This document shows positions 41,675-51,184 of a stretch of 64,000 nucleotides of DNA, piece after piece. The notes beneath the pieces are model-generated. The model did not search any database. It saw nothing but the letters and a program-made list of their open reading frames with translations, and was not told the DNA's origin. A program made the position numbers and the translations under genes. The number at the start of each line of letters is the position of its first letter. Positions within the stretch are counted from its first letter, which is position 1. The stretch covers positions 27,688 to 91,687 of the forward strand of contig DATMZF010000061.1 in the NCBI GenBank assembly GCA_035560555.1, given 5' to 3'. The DNA comes from UBA11090 sp035560555. Lineage in GTDB: Bacteria > Spirochaetota > Spirochaetia > Treponematales > Rectinemataceae.

Positions 41675-43162
41675 ATGACGAGTCTCCGCACTGAGGGAAT
41701 AACCAAGGAATTCCCGGGCGTGCTCGCCCTGGATCACGTTGACTTTGAGCTCGCCAAAGGCGAGATCCACGCCCTGGTCGGAGAGAACGGCGCGGGAAAG
41801 TCGACCTTGGTGAAGCTGCTCGCGGGCGTCTACAGACCCAGTTCGGGCAGAATCCTCATCGACGAAAAGGAAGTGACCTTCGCTTCCCCGCGCGACGCAG
41901 CCTCATCGCTCGGCGTCGTCCATCAGGAACGCGAGCTGGTTCCTTATTACTCGGGAACGCAGAATCTTTTCCTCGGACAGGAGATCAACAAGCTGGGATT
42001 CCTCAGCAAGCCCGCGATGAAACAGAAGGCCATCGGGTTCATGAAGGAGTATGGGCTCGAGCTGGACATGGACAGCCCCGTCTCAAACCTCGCGAGCGGC
42101 ATGCAGGAAATGCTGACGATCCTGAAAATCCTCTTCCGCTCGCCGGAGATCGTCATCTTCGACGAGCCGACGGCGCCCTTGAGCGTGAAGGAATGCGAAA
42201 TCCTTTTCCGCCTCATCCACGACCTCAAGAATTCCGGGAAGTCGATCATCTATATTTCCCACCACCTGCCCGAAGTGCTGGAGCTCGCGGATCGCATAAC
42301 GGTGCTCAGGAACGGGAAGGTGGTGACGACGGTCGACGCCAAGGCCGTCTGCGAGAACGACATCATCAGGCTCATGATCGCGAAGGACCTAAGTCAGCAA
42401 TATCCCAAGACGGCGATGGAGCCCGGGGCGGAAATCCTCAAAGTGGAGTACGAGGGAAGACCGCTGTCCGGGTTCTCCATCCGCGCGAGGGAAATCGTCG
42501 GTTTTGCCGGCCTCGTCGGATCGGGCAGGTCGGAACTCGCCAGGCAGGTTTTCGTGGGCGACGCGCCGGGAAACAAGTTCAGTGTCACTCTGGCCGGGAA
42601 TTCCTTCGTTCCAAAGAACCCCAAGCGTTCGATCTCGAGCGGCATCGTCATGATCCCCGAGGACAGAAGGGGTGAGGGGCTCGTCACCGCCTTCGATGTC
42701 GGTGAAAACCTCGCTCTGCCCAGTCTTTCCCGCCTCTCCAGGCTCGGTTTTCGCGACGAGAGGAAGATTGGCCAGCGCGGCGCGCGGATAATCGGCGATC
42801 TCGCCATAAAGGTTTTTTCCAAAAATCAGCTGGTCAGCACGTTGAGCGGCGGCAACCAGCAGAAGGTTTCCCTCGGCAAATGGTTCGACGCGGACGCGAA
42901 AGTCTGGATATTCGACGAACCGACGCAGGGAATCGACGTCGAGACCAAGAGCGAGATCTACCTGATCATGGAGCGATTGGCTTCGAAGGGCGCGGCTGTC
43001 TGGTTCATCAGTTCCGATCTTCGGGAACTGGAGGCCATCGCCGACAGGATTCTCGTCATGCATGAATCGGAAATCGTGGGCGAATTTTCGAGGCCCTTCC
43101 ACACAGAAAAAATTCTCGAAGCCATGTTGGGCAATCGCGGCAATGAAGAGGTGCAGGCATGA
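41675..43162 (+). CDS. Sugar ABC transporter ATP-binding protein (RbsA/MglA type)
   Basis: 495 residues from ATG 41675, with AGAGGG about 8 bases upstream; a GTG at 41666 is the alternative. Two ATPase domains: Walker A GENGAGKSTLVKLL in the first, signature LASGMQEMLTILK, and a second domain with LVGSGRSELARQVF and LSGGNQQKVSLGKWFDADAKVWIFDEPTQGIDVETK. Double-domain ATPases of this class energise ribose/galactose-type importers. It overlaps BtpA and the permease gene, so the operon is tightly packed. Confidence 0.92.
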   Translation: MTSLRTEGITKEFPGVLALDHVDFELAKGEIHALVGENGAGKSTLVKLLAGVYRPSSGRILIDEKEVTFASPRDAASSLGVVHQERELVPYYSGTQNLFLGQEINKLGFLSKPAMKQKAIGFMKEYGLELDMDSPVSNLASGMQEMLTILKILFRSPEIVIFDEPTAPLSVKECEILFRLIHDLKNSGKSIIYISHHLPEVLELADRITVLRNGKVVTTVDAKAVCENDIIRLMIAKDLSQQYPKTAMEPGAEILKVEYEGRPLSGFSIRAREIVGFAGLVGSGRSELARQVFVGDAPGNKFSVTLAGNSFVPKNPKRSISSGIVMIPEDRRGEGLVTAFDVGENLALPSLSRLSRLGFRDERKIGQRGARIIGDLAIKVFSKNQLVSTLSGGNQQKVSLGKWFDADAKVWIFDEPTQGIDVETKSEIYLIMERLASKGAAVWFISSDLRELEAIADRILVMHESEIVGEFSRPFHTEKILEAMLGNRGNEEVQA

Positions 43163-44100
43163 ATGTCAAAAAATTCCTGATGAAATACGGCACGGTCGTC
43201 GCGCTCTGTGTTGTTTTTTTCTTGTTTTCCGTCGGGGTCCAGGGTTTTTTCGACTCCGGCAACCTCATCAACATCCTCACCCAGATAGCGCTGATCATGA
43301 TCATAGCCCAGGGTTTCACCATGGCGCACATCGTCGGCGAAATGGATCTCTCCTTCGCCAACCTCGCCAGCCTTGTGAGCGTCGTCGTGGCGGGGCTCAT
43401 CCTCAAAGGAATGAATCCCCTCCTCGCGATCCTGATCTGCCTTTCCGGAGGCATTCTCTTCGGGGTGATCAACGGAACGCTCGTGACGCGCGTGGGCATC
43501 CCTTCGATCATCACGACCCTGGCGACGGGCATCGTGGCGAACGGTCTCATCTATATGTACACGGGCGGTGTATCCTTCTATTCTGGCCTTCCGAAGAGCT
43601 TTCTTTACCTTGGCCGGGGGAGGATCGGTCCCCTTCCTGTCCTCGTCCTCATCATGTTCGGCATCCTTCTGATCTGTCACGTTTTCATCAACAGGACCGT
43701 CGCCGGCTCGAATTTGCAGGCGACAGGCGGCAACGCCGCGGCGGCCAGGCTGGCGGGCATCAACACGCGCTTCTACAAGGTGCTCGGGCTCGTCCTCTGC
43801 AGCTTCGGCGCGGCGCTCACCGGCATTCTGCTCACCTCACGCCTCGGAGCGGCTAACCCCGAGGGCGCGGGTGGCTTCCTGATGGAAGGCTTCGCCGTCG
43901 TGCTTCTCGGCCAGACCGTTTTCTCAAGCGGAAGGCCCAGCCCTATCGGCACCTTCGTCGGCGCGCTCATTATCGGCGTCTTGAACAACGGACTCACCCT
44001 GCTCGGGGCTGAATACTTCGTGCAGGATATCGTCAAAGGGCTCATCATAATTCTCGCGGTGGTTATATCATCCATCCAAACCAAGAAGATGGGTGTCTGA
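43159..44100 (+). CDS. Sugar ABC transporter permease (RbsC type)
   Basis: 313 residues with about eight or nine hydrophobic segments. The family loop ATGGNAAAARLAGINTRFYKV (about residues 189-210) touches the ATPase. It overlaps the ATPase stop by 4 bases. The N-end FLMKYGTVVALCVVFFLFSV starts the first helix. Partner of the binding protein 24 bases downstream. Substrate probably a pentose or other monosaccharide. Confidence 0.9.
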   Translation: MNVKKFLMKYGTVVALCVVFFLFSVGVQGFFDSGNLINILTQIALIMIIAQGFTMAHIVGEMDLSFANLASLVSVVVAGLILKGMNPLLAILICLSGGILFGVINGTLVTRVGIPSIITTLATGIVANGLIYMYTGGVSFYSGLPKSFLYLGRGRIGPLPVLVLIMFGILLICHVFINRTVAGSNLQATGGNAAAARLAGINTRFYKVLGLVLCSFGAALTGILLTSRLGAANPEGAGGFLMEGFAVVLLGQTVFSSGRPSPIGTFVGALIIGVLNNGLTLLGAEYFVQDIVKGLIIILAVVISSIQTKKMGV

Positions 44101-44123
44101 CATTCACGTCAAGGAGGTTCGAT

Positions 44124-45047
44124 GTGAAAAACGCTAGGATGATCGCGGCGGCGGTTCTGTTCGCGCTCGTATTCGTCGGGACGGGATTCGCGCAGGGAAT
44201 CACGGTGGGATTCATAGCCACCAATTTTTCAAACGAGGCGACTTCGAGAGCGGCCAACGCTTTCGAAAAGTACGCCAAGGCGAAAGGCTGGACACCGATC
44301 ATGCTGAATTCCGCCGGTTCCGTGAAGACCCAGGGAGACCAGCTCCAGAATCTCGTCCAGAGGAAGGTAAAGGCGATCGTGCTTTCCCACGCGCATCCCC
44401 TCGAGATTCAGGATTCGCTCAACGAGGCTTTTAAGGCGGGAATCCCCGTCATCACGATCGACTCCGGTTACGTGGACGGCGTCGTCGCCGACATCACCGC
44501 GGACAACTTCACCATCGGCGCCAAGATGTCCACCTATTTCATGGACAGCCTCGGCGGCAAGGGCAACATCATCGTCATCAAGTTCCAGAAACACTACGGA
44601 ACCAGGCGACGCGGAAAGGTCTTCGATGAAGTCCTCACCGAATTCTCGGGCGTGAATGTTCTCGGTGAATATACCATCACTTCCCCCCAGACCTACATGG
44701 CCGATACCCGCAACGCCATGGAAACTTTCGTCACCAGGTTCAAGGATCAGATCAACGGAGTGTGGTGCGCCTTCGATACCCTCGCCTACGTAGCGGGCGA
44801 CGTCATCCAGGAGCATGGGCTGAAAAACGTCATCATCGTGGGGGCCGACGGCAACCAGGAAACCTTCAAGAGAATCGGAGAAGGCAAGATGACCGCCACC
44901 ATCGCCCAACCCTTCGAGGATATGGCCGCGAAAGCCGTGGACCTCATCGACAAGATCGTCGTGAAGAAAATCCCCGCGGCGACCGCCGCGCCCCAGAAGA
45001 TCATCTATATGGATGCTCCGCTCATCGACAAGAACAATCTTCCCTGA
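44124..45047 (+). CDS. Sugar ABC transporter substrate-binding protein (RbsB type)
   Basis: 307 residues, GTG start 5 bases after AAGGAGGT; the ATG two bases upstream is followed by a stop. Signal peptide at 1-22 (VLFALVFVGTGFA). Mature domain of the peripla_BP_4 type with TVGFIATNFSNEATSR and VGADGNQETFKRIGEG. It binds the sugar in the periplasm. Here the binding protein follows the permease and is ended by a very large hairpin. Confidence 0.9.
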   Translation: MKNARMIAAAVLFALVFVGTGFAQGITVGFIATNFSNEATSRAANAFEKYAKAKGWTPIMLNSAGSVKTQGDQLQNLVQRKVKAIVLSHAHPLEIQDSLNEAFKAGIPVITIDSGYVDGVVADITADNFTIGAKMSTYFMDSLGGKGNIIVIKFQKHYGTRRRGKVFDEVLTEFSGVNVLGEYTITSPQTYMADTRNAMETFVTRFKDQINGVWCAFDTLAYVAGDVIQEHGLKNVIIVGADGNQETFKRIGEGKMTATIAQPFEDMAAKAVDLIDKIVVKKIPAATAAPQKIIYMDAPLIDKNNLP

Positions 45048-45068
45048 TCATGGAGACGTTCCGATAAT

Positions 45069-45108
45069 CTAGGCAAAGGCCGGCCGGTTCCGGCCGGCCT
45101 TTGCCTAG
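45069..45108. terminator. 40-nt perfect palindromic hairpin
   Basis: Arms CTAGGCAAAGGCCGGCCGG and its exact complement separated only by TT. Located between the SBP gene and the kinase. Bidirectionally symmetric and without a U-run, so it may terminate, stabilise or split the operon transcript. Confidence 0.6.
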
Positions 45109-45159
45109 TCGGAGCGCGGGCGCGTCGGTTCGCGTGAGATCAGCGGCATGGAGAGCAGC

Positions 45160-46617
45160 ATGGAAATATTTCTCGGGTTCGATGTCGGCACGACATCGAT
45201 CAAGGCGTCGGCCATAGATAAGGCGGGCGTCATTCTCGCGACGGCTCAGGTCCCCTGTGTCATGGAGACACCGAAACCCGGATATTTCGAAATAGATGCC
45301 CCCGCCCAGTGGGCCGGCGGCTTTCTTAGAGCGCTCGCCGACCTCGGCCCTGAAATCGTCTCGCGTGCCCGCGCGCTCTGCGTGAGTTCGGTCTGCGCCA
45401 GTTTCGTTCCTGTCGACGACGAAGGCAGGGCGCTTCGGAATGCCATCATGTATGGCATAGACACCAGGGCGACGACACAGTTCGAACGGCTCAACCGCGA
45501 TTTTCCCAATGCCCGGCTCGCTTCCGTGGCCGGGAACGGCTTCACCAGCCACTCGGTGCTCCCAAAGATACTCTGGCTCAAGGAAAACGAGCCGGAAATC
45601 TACGCGAAAACCGCCCGGTTCGTCGAAAGCTCCAACTTCATCACCTCGCGACTGACCGACCGCTATGCCTGGGACAGGCCCAGCGCGGCTGGCGCCCACA
45701 TGATCGATGTGGAACGCGGGGCCTATCCCTCGGAGTTCCTTCGCGACATCGGCGTCGATGAAGGGAAACTGCCGGCGCTGCGCTATCCGCTCGATATCCT
45801 GGGTTCGGTTACGAGAAAGGCGAGCCTCGCCACGAGGCTTCCCGAAGGCATACCGGTCCTGGTCGGCGCCTGCGATGTCAACGCCGAAGCCTTCGCCTGC
45901 GGCGCTTTTGACCCAGGCAGCCTTCTTCTTGTCTATGGCTCCACCTTGTCTACTCTGTACACCATCGACTCTTTCAAGACGCTCCCCGGCTTTCTCATCG
46001 GGCCTTCGGTGCTCGAAGGAACCTACCGCTTGGGCGGCGCGACCTCCTCCGGCGGGCGTTATCTGGATTGGATCCGGAAGCTCCTGGATATGGGGCTTCC
46101 TTCCGACCTGGATGGCGGCGGCGCGCCCGGCGCCATCCTCATGCTCCCCTTCCTGGACGGGGCGCGGATTCCCTTCCAGAATCCCGATTACGGCGTTCTC
46201 TGGTACGGCATGAGCAGCGCCACGACCCCTAAGGATTTATGGAAAGCGGCTATGGAATCCATGGGGTGCGAACTTTCGCTGCTTCTGGATCTTTTTGCCT
46301 CTGTCGGCCAACTTCCAGGCTATGCGCACGTCACCGGCGGCCTGGCTTCCAACAGACAGTTCCTCCGGATCGTCGCCAATGTGTCCGGAATGCCGCTCCG
46401 CCACTTTAAAAACGTGAACGCGGCCTTCGGCGACGCCCTCATGGCGCTTTCGATCGAATCCGGCTTGGATGAGGTTCGCGCGGTTCTCGGGGCGCGTGCC
46501 CGCTATCCGGACAATGTCGAGGAGATCGTCGCGGATCGAACCTCATTCGCGGCCTACGCCGGGAAAAGATCGGCCTATCGAAAGGCCGTGGCCTTTTTAC
46601 GGGAGCTCCAATCCTGA
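45160..46617 (+). CDS. FGGY-family carbohydrate kinase (xylulokinase-like)
   Basis: 485 residues from the ATG 4 bases after GGAGAG (ATG 45148 is the longer alternative). FGGY signatures: FLGFDVGTTSIKASAID at the N-end, APAQWAGGFLRALADL, and in the second domain the phosphate loop GGATSSGGRYLDW and HVTGGLASNRQFLRIVANVSGMPL. It phosphorylates the sugar brought in by the RbsABC-type importer. Specificity (ribulose, xylulose, other) cannot be fixed from sequence. Last gene of the SorC operon. Confidence 0.9.
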   Translation: MEIFLGFDVGTTSIKASAIDKAGVILATAQVPCVMETPKPGYFEIDAPAQWAGGFLRALADLGPEIVSRARALCVSSVCASFVPVDDEGRALRNAIMYGIDTRATTQFERLNRDFPNARLASVAGNGFTSHSVLPKILWLKENEPEIYAKTARFVESSNFITSRLTDRYAWDRPSAAGAHMIDVERGAYPSEFLRDIGVDEGKLPALRYPLDILGSVTRKASLATRLPEGIPVLVGACDVNAEAFACGAFDPGSLLLVYGSTLSTLYTIDSFKTLPGFLIGPSVLEGTYRLGGATSSGGRYLDWIRKLLDMGLPSDLDGGGAPGAILMLPFLDGARIPFQNPDYGVLWYGMSSATTPKDLWKAAMESMGCELSLLLDLFASVGQLPGYAHVTGGLASNRQFLRIVANVSGMPLRHFKNVNAAFGDALMALSIESGLDEVRAVLGARARYPDNVEEIVADRTSFAAYAGKRSAYRKAVAFLRELQS

Positions 46618-46641
46618 GTCGATCCGTGTCGAGTCCTCCCC

Positions 46642-48402
46642 TCAGAACCCCGATATGACCGCATTGTACGCTTTCCATTGAGGGTTGGCCTTGTAGGCGG
46701 CCATGCTCGCGGCGGGCACCCTCAGAGAGGCCACTTCCCAGTGCGGCGGGAATCCCGCGCCGCCCTTGTTGGGGGGTATCGTCGCCTTCACGGTGATCCG
46801 ATTCAGGTTCGGACAATCGCCGAAGGCGTAGTTCATGATCGAGAGGGTCGTGCCAGGCAATGTCAGCGCCGAGAGGTTCGAGCAGAACCTGAAGGCGCCT
46901 TCCTCGATCGCGCGGACTCCTTCCGAGATCGTCAGCGCGCGCAGGCCCTCGCATCTGAAAAACGCGTTTGTCCCTATGGTGAAAATCGAGCCTGGGATGA
47001 CGAGGTTGTCAAGGCTGACGCAGTCCGCGAAGGCGAAATCCCCAATGCTGGTGTTCCTCTGTCGGGGAAGCTGGAGCGTCGCGAGGCTCGCGCAGCCTTT
47101 GAAAGCCCAGCTTTCGATTGAGGCCAGAGCGTCGGGCAAAGTGAGGCCGACGAGGGACGAGCAGGATTCGAAGGCGCTTTCCCCGATCGAGCCGAGGCTT
47201 CCGGGGAGATGCAGGACTCTCAGGGAAGCGCATTCCTTGAAAGCCGCGGCTTCTATTGAGGGAACGCCTTCCCTCAGCGTGACTCTCTCGAGGGCGGCAC
47301 AACCCCGGAATGCGCCATAGGGAATGGGAGCCCTCCCGCCAACGATCACCGCCCGAAGGCCCGCGCAGTCCTCGCAGACACTATCGCCGAGCGAGCGCAG
47401 GCTGTCGGGGAGCGCGAGGCTCTCCAGGCCGACACAGCCCTTGAAAGCCTCCTCGCCGATAGAGGTCACCCCTTCGGGAATGATCAGGTCGCCAAACGCG
47501 TCGTACCCTCTGAATCCCCCATCCCTGATGAAGCGCAAGGTCGAAGGGAGGCTCAGGTTCTCGAGGCTGGAACAGCCGAGGAAGGTCTCTTCCTCGATGG
47601 CGGTCAGCCCCTCGGGCAAGGCGAGGGTTTCCAAGGCCGAGCAGCGCATGAAAGCCCCCGGACCGATCGCTGAGACGCCGGTGGGGATTCGCAGTTCCGA
47701 AAGGCTCGAGCAGCCCGAAAAGGCAAAGGGCGGTATCGCCGCGATCGTCTCTGGAAGCTCGAGGCCGGGGAGTCCTTCGCAGTTCTCGAAGGCCGCTTCG
47801 CCGATCCTTGTCGTCCACGGCGACAGGTTGATGGTCTCCAGCGACCGGCACCCCGAAAACAGCTCTGGTTCGATGATCCTGACTCCATCCGGCAGGCGAA
47901 TCGCCTCGAGCCGGACGCATTCCTGAAACGCTTGGCCGCCGATAAAGGTCACGGAATCCGGTATGGCGACAGCGGCGAGACTGGGGCAATCCCTGAACGC
48001 TTCCCTCCCAATGCCGACGAGCCCGTCGGGCAGGTTGATCGATTCGAGCATATCCAGGCCCTTGAAGCCTTCGTCGCCGATGTAGAGAACGGGCCTGCCC
48101 TCCCAGGTGGCGGGGATCGAGATGCTCCGCCGCCCCTCCGCCGAAGGGCCCTTGGAGACGGCGTAGGCGTAAAAGGTGGTCCTGTAGGTAAAGGTGAGGG
48201 CATCCGCGGGCTGCGCCGCGTCCGGTATCGTTCCGATCCGGGGATTCGCCTTGAGCGTTCCACCTGGCAGTCCCTTTGGCGATATCCCGCGAGGAGGCTG
48301 GAAGATCGTGTTCTGGGCCGAAACCGGGCCAAGAACCGCCACCACGATGAACAATAGTCCGATCGCGCGTCTCGGAATGCCGGTAATTTTCTGGCTGTTC
48401 AT
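46642..48402 (-). CDS. BspA-like leucine-rich repeat surface protein
   Basis: 586 residues from the ATG after GAGGGAAACT. Signal peptide (about residues 1-29, LLFIVVAVLGPVSA). The rest is about 17 LRR_5 repeats of 23-24 residues following the pattern IGEEAFKGCVGLESLALPDSL. BspA-like LRR proteins are secreted or surface adhesins in spirochetes and Bacteroidetes and bind host or bacterial surfaces. No anchor such as a lipobox, SPASM or cell-wall motif is visible. It follows the TPR gene with a 9-base gap, so the two form an operon. Confidence 0.87.
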   Translation of the reverse strand: MNSQKITGIPRRAIGLLFIVVAVLGPVSAQNTIFQPPRGISPKGLPGGTLKANPRIGTIPDAAQPADALTFTYRTTFYAYAVSKGPSAEGRRSISIPATWEGRPVLYIGDEGFKGLDMLESINLPDGLVGIGREAFRDCPSLAAVAIPDSVTFIGGQAFQECVRLEAIRLPDGVRIIEPELFSGCRSLETINLSPWTTRIGEAAFENCEGLPGLELPETIAAIPPFAFSGCSSLSELRIPTGVSAIGPGAFMRCSALETLALPEGLTAIEEETFLGCSSLENLSLPSTLRFIRDGGFRGYDAFGDLIIPEGVTSIGEEAFKGCVGLESLALPDSLRSLGDSVCEDCAGLRAVIVGGRAPIPYGAFRGCAALERVTLREGVPSIEAAAFKECASLRVLHLPGSLGSIGESAFESCSSLVGLTLPDALASIESWAFKGCASLATLQLPRQRNTSIGDFAFADCVSLDNLVIPGSIFTIGTNAFFRCEGLRALTISEGVRAIEEGAFRFCSNLSALTLPGTTLSIMNYAFGDCPNLNRITVKATIPPNKGGAGFPPHWEVASLRVPAASMAAYKANPQWKAYNAVISGF

Positions 48403-48410
48403 AGTTTCCC

Positions 48411-49358
48411 TCAACGTATTGGCTTGAGCATTTCCTCGGCGGTTTTCAGTGTCGCCTCGGCGATGGGGCGCATGGGGCTGTCTGGCGCGAGTTCGAGGAA
48501 TTTCTTCAGATCCGCGACGCACATTTCGTACTTTTCCGCGAAAAGACACGCCCTGCCGCGCAGATAATAGGCGCTGGGGTCAGCCGGCCTCAATTCCATG
48601 TAGATTTTAATCGCGTCTAGCGATTTCCAAGGCTCCAGCTGCTGCTTGATCTGCGCCTGAAGATACCTGACCTCGGGATTGTCCGGTATGGCTCGCGCCG
48701 CCGTGTCTATGTCCCAGGAAGCCTGGTTGAAATATAGGTAATAGTTGGCATGGTTATTAGGGTACGTTTCGGCGCACCAGTAATTGGCCGCCGCGGAATA
48801 ATAATCGAAGGCCGGCGACGGGAACAGCTTTTTACCGCCTTCGAGCGTTTTGATCGCGTAGCCGAGGGCTCGACGGGTATCTTCCGGTCCGCTTTTCGCC
48901 GCTTGGGGGAAGGCGATATAGTAATTGGCCTGGCCGATAGCCAGATAGGCGAGGGCTTGGTCGCGAGGCGATTCGAGGGCTGCTCCCCCCAGCTTGCCCT
49001 GCAGATCCATGAAGGAATAATAAAGCGCGCACAAGGTGAGGCCGTCCATGGCCGAGCAGCGGTTCTTCTCGCCAATCGTCTGGGCGTGGTCGAGCAGCCT
49101 GTCCCGCGCCGCGCGCCACTCTCCCGCTTCCCACGCCTCTATGGCGAACCCGAGAAGCTCAAAAGAATCTTCGTAGTCGGGCATCCTCGATTCCAGCGCG
49201 GCGAAGTTCCTGAGAACGGGGAGGGGGTCGTAGGGTTTGCGCGCGAAGGATGAGACGACATAGGCCGACAGTTGGTCCGAGCCCGCCTGGGCGAATATCC
49301 TTCCGCCTAGGACCGATGTCAGCATGACAAAGAGCACGAGCGCCGCGCGCTTATTCAT
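48411..49358 (-). CDS. Secreted TPR-like protein
   Basis: 315 residues, Sec signal peptide (1-24, LVLFVMLTSVLGGRIFA). The body is helical with several tetratricopeptide-like units (for example AYYLRGRACLFAEKYEMCVADLKKFLELAPDS near the C-end). It probably serves as a periplasmic scaffold. SD GGAGG lies 8 bases before the ATG. The LRR gene follows, so the pair may act together at the cell surface; this is not known from the sequence. Confidence 0.78.
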   Translation of the reverse strand: MNKRAALVLFVMLTSVLGGRIFAQAGSDQLSAYVVSSFARKPYDPLPVLRNFAALESRMPDYEDSFELLGFAIEAWEAGEWRAARDRLLDHAQTIGEKNRCSAMDGLTLCALYYSFMDLQGKLGGAALESPRDQALAYLAIGQANYYIAFPQAAKSGPEDTRRALGYAIKTLEGGKKLFPSPAFDYYSAAANYWCAETYPNNHANYYLYFNQASWDIDTAARAIPDNPEVRYLQAQIKQQLEPWKSLDAIKIYMELRPADPSAYYLRGRACLFAEKYEMCVADLKKFLELAPDSPMRPIAEATLKTAEEMLKPIR

Positions 49359-49696
49359 GAAGGACCTCCGATGGAATTTTAAAATTATGCGGACCGCCCC
49401 GTGGAGCGGTCGACGCGTGTTATTTTCTCAGAAGTATGTCCCGAAGTAAAGCAAAAACATTCCCCGCCGATTATGAAGAGCTTTTTAGGGCATTCTACAG
49501 CTTTTCCCGCCAAAAATTCATCCGGGGACGAAGCCGAGGCCGGAGTCGAAGCCGGAGCCGGGAAATGATCCACGATTCTGTCACGGAGAAGGGAATTGGG
49601 CTCGCTGGGGCGGGGCGAACCGGAGGCATTCTCATTATATTAAAAAACTTGAATTCTCTATATGATTCAGTATATTTCATGGGAAGGAGGGCGGCA
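49359..49696. other. Intergenic region with Arg/Ser-codon repeat
   Basis: No supported gene. Contains the TPR gene leader and an AATTTTAAAATT palindrome (49375-49386). From 49520 to 49563 an imperfect 12-base tandem repeat (CGAAGCCGG/CGAGGCCGG units) would encode only Arg-Gly-Ser if translated. From 49635 to 49685 it is AT-rich with a TATGAT-like -10 for the next gene. Confidence 0.6.
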
Positions 49697-50101
49697 ATGA
49701 AATTCATACCCTATCTTGTTTTCGCCGGCAAGGCCGAAAAAGCGATGAATTATTACAAAGAGGCGTTGGGCGGCCAGATCACCCAAATCGAGCGATTCGG
49801 TTCCATGAAAGACGCGAATACGCCGGAAGCGATCAAGGACTATGTCCTGCACGGCGAAGTGAAGGTCGGCGAGCTGGTGATCTACTTTTCGGATTCCCCC
49901 AGGCCCGTCGCCCAGGGCGACAATGTCACCCTTCTCGTGGATTTCCCGACGGAAGCGGAGATCGATCGCTGCTACAAGGCTCTATCGGTGGAATCGACCA
50001 TCGACGTGCCTCTCGGCGCTACCTTCTGGGGCGCGAAATACGCGAACCTGAAGGATAAATTCGGCGTCACCTGGCAGCTGAATTTCCAATATCCGAAGTG
50101 A
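49697..50101 (+). CDS. VOC/glyoxalase-superfamily protein (PhnB-like)
   Basis: 134 residues from the ATG after GGAAGGAGG. Fold of the vicinal-oxygen-chelate type: YLVFAGKAEKAMNYYKEALGGQITQIERFGS and the terminal ATFWGAKYANLKDKFGVTWQLNFQYPK pattern of PhnB-like proteins. Members of this group often lack enzymatic activity or act as bleomycin-type binding or isomerase proteins; the function here is open. A longer upstream frame from 49436 is rejected because it has no SD and runs through an Arg-rich repeat. Confidence 0.85.
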   Translation: MKFIPYLVFAGKAEKAMNYYKEALGGQITQIERFGSMKDANTPEAIKDYVLHGEVKVGELVIYFSDSPRPVAQGDNVTLLVDFPTEAEIDRCYKALSVESTIDVPLGATFWGAKYANLKDKFGVTWQLNFQYPK

Positions 50102-50122
50102 GGCTTGCCCGCTGATTTTCGG

Positions 50123-50875
50123 TCACAGCGTCAGCATTTCCCCGTCCTCGGGAATGATCAGCGCCTCGGGCGCTATCGAATGCCCCTCCGCGTACGCCCG
50201 CAGCTGTTTCCGCGTCACGGTGCCGTGATCGAGCGAATCCATGTGGGTCGCGATGATTCTGCTTCCGGGCAAGAGCGCGCAGATCCGTACGGTCTGCTCT
50301 TCGTCCAGGACGATCTTGATTCGCTCCGAGCCCCACACGGCCCCGCTCGAGTGCGCGACGACGATGTCGGGCATCTCCTCGAGCAGTCTTTTCTCCACGG
50401 CGGGAATGAGGACCGTGTCGCCCAGCCAGCAGATCGAGGGAGCGCCCTCGGCCTTGAACGAGAAGCCGGAAACGATGCCCATATCCTCGAGCACCGAGCC
50501 ATGGCCGTGTTGCCCATAGAACCGGCGCATCTCGACACCCCGGAAGATAGCCGATTCCTGGACTGGCCTCGCGTCGGTAAAGCCGAGTTCGCGGATTTTC
50601 GCCTCGTCGTCGGGCTGGCAGAACAGAGGGATGTCCTTCTTGATTATCTGTCTCGCGACGCTGTCGAAATGGTCGGAGTGCAGGTGCGAGACGATGACGG
50701 CGTCGATGTCGCCGAGGATGTCCTCGAGCGGCATCGGGAGCTCGACGAGGGGATTTTTGGAAATTCCCGCATACGAATAAATGCCGAATTTCGGCGCGAG
50801 GCAGGGATCGACGAGGATCGTGCAGGTCTGGAAGAAGAGTTTGATCGTCGCGCTCCGTATCAGTTGTAACTTCAT
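50123..50875 (-). CDS. MBL-fold metal-dependent hydrolase (UlaG-like)
   Basis: 250 residues. Metallo-beta-lactamase fold with VIVSHLHSDHFDS (HxHxDH, about residues 62-72) and the later AHSSGAVWG, IIATHMDSLDHGTVTR segments that complete the di-metal site. It resembles UlaG-type lactonases and phosphodiesterases. Substrate unknown. The neighbouring DUF3795 gene on the same strand is only 4 bases away, so they are co-transcribed. Confidence 0.85.
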   Translation of the reverse strand: MKLQLIRSATIKLFFQTCTILVDPCLAPKFGIYSYAGISKNPLVELPMPLEDILGDIDAVIVSHLHSDHFDSVARQIIKKDIPLFCQPDDEAKIRELGFTDARPVQESAIFRGVEMRRFYGQHGHGSVLEDMGIVSGFSFKAEGAPSICWLGDTVLIPAVEKRLLEEMPDIVVAHSSGAVWGSERIKIVLDEEQTVRICALLPGSRIIATHMDSLDHGTVTRKQLRAYAEGHSIAPEALIIPEDGEMLTL

Positions 50876-50879
50876 GGCG

Positions 50880-51161
50880 TCATCCCCGCCTCAGAATGTC
50901 GACTCGCTCCCGAATGCCTTTCTCGTGCTCTTCGGGACTCACCGAAGGATCTCGCGTGTCGTAATACAGGGCGCAGGGCAGTTTTTCGCATTTTCCGCAA
51001 TGCGGCAAGTTCATCGTACCTACGCAGCACGCGTATAGGGGGCAGGTATCAGAGCCCAAATACGGCGCCCAATATACTTTTCCTTCTATCGCGCCGCATC
51101 CGGCGCACTGCGCGTTGAAGCTCTTGCAGTTGTCGCAAATGACGCCACAAACGCTTGTCAT
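50880..51161 (-). CDS. DUF3795-type small cysteine-rich protein
   Basis: 93 residues from the ATG after AGGAGG; the longer frame to 51479 is unsupported. It has eleven cysteines in paired motifs: CGVICDNCKSFNAQCAGC, DTCPLYACCV and CGKCEKLPC, matching the DUF3795 domain, thought to bind metal or an Fe-S cluster. Cytosolic. No known reaction. It lies between the MBL hydrolase and pentapeptide-repeat genes. Confidence 0.75.
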   Translation of the reverse strand: MTSVCGVICDNCKSFNAQCAGCGAIEGKVYWAPYLGSDTCPLYACCVGTMNLPHCGKCEKLPCALYYDTRDPSVSPEEHEKGIRERVDILRRG

Positions 51162-51184
51162 GATCGATCCTCCTTTTTCCGTTT

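Noticed and set aside
49436..49690. N-terminal Arg/Ser-rich extension of the VOC protein
   Set aside because: No SD for the upstream ATG, a repeat-derived RGRSRGRSRSRSR stretch, and an excellent SD at the internal ATG 49697.
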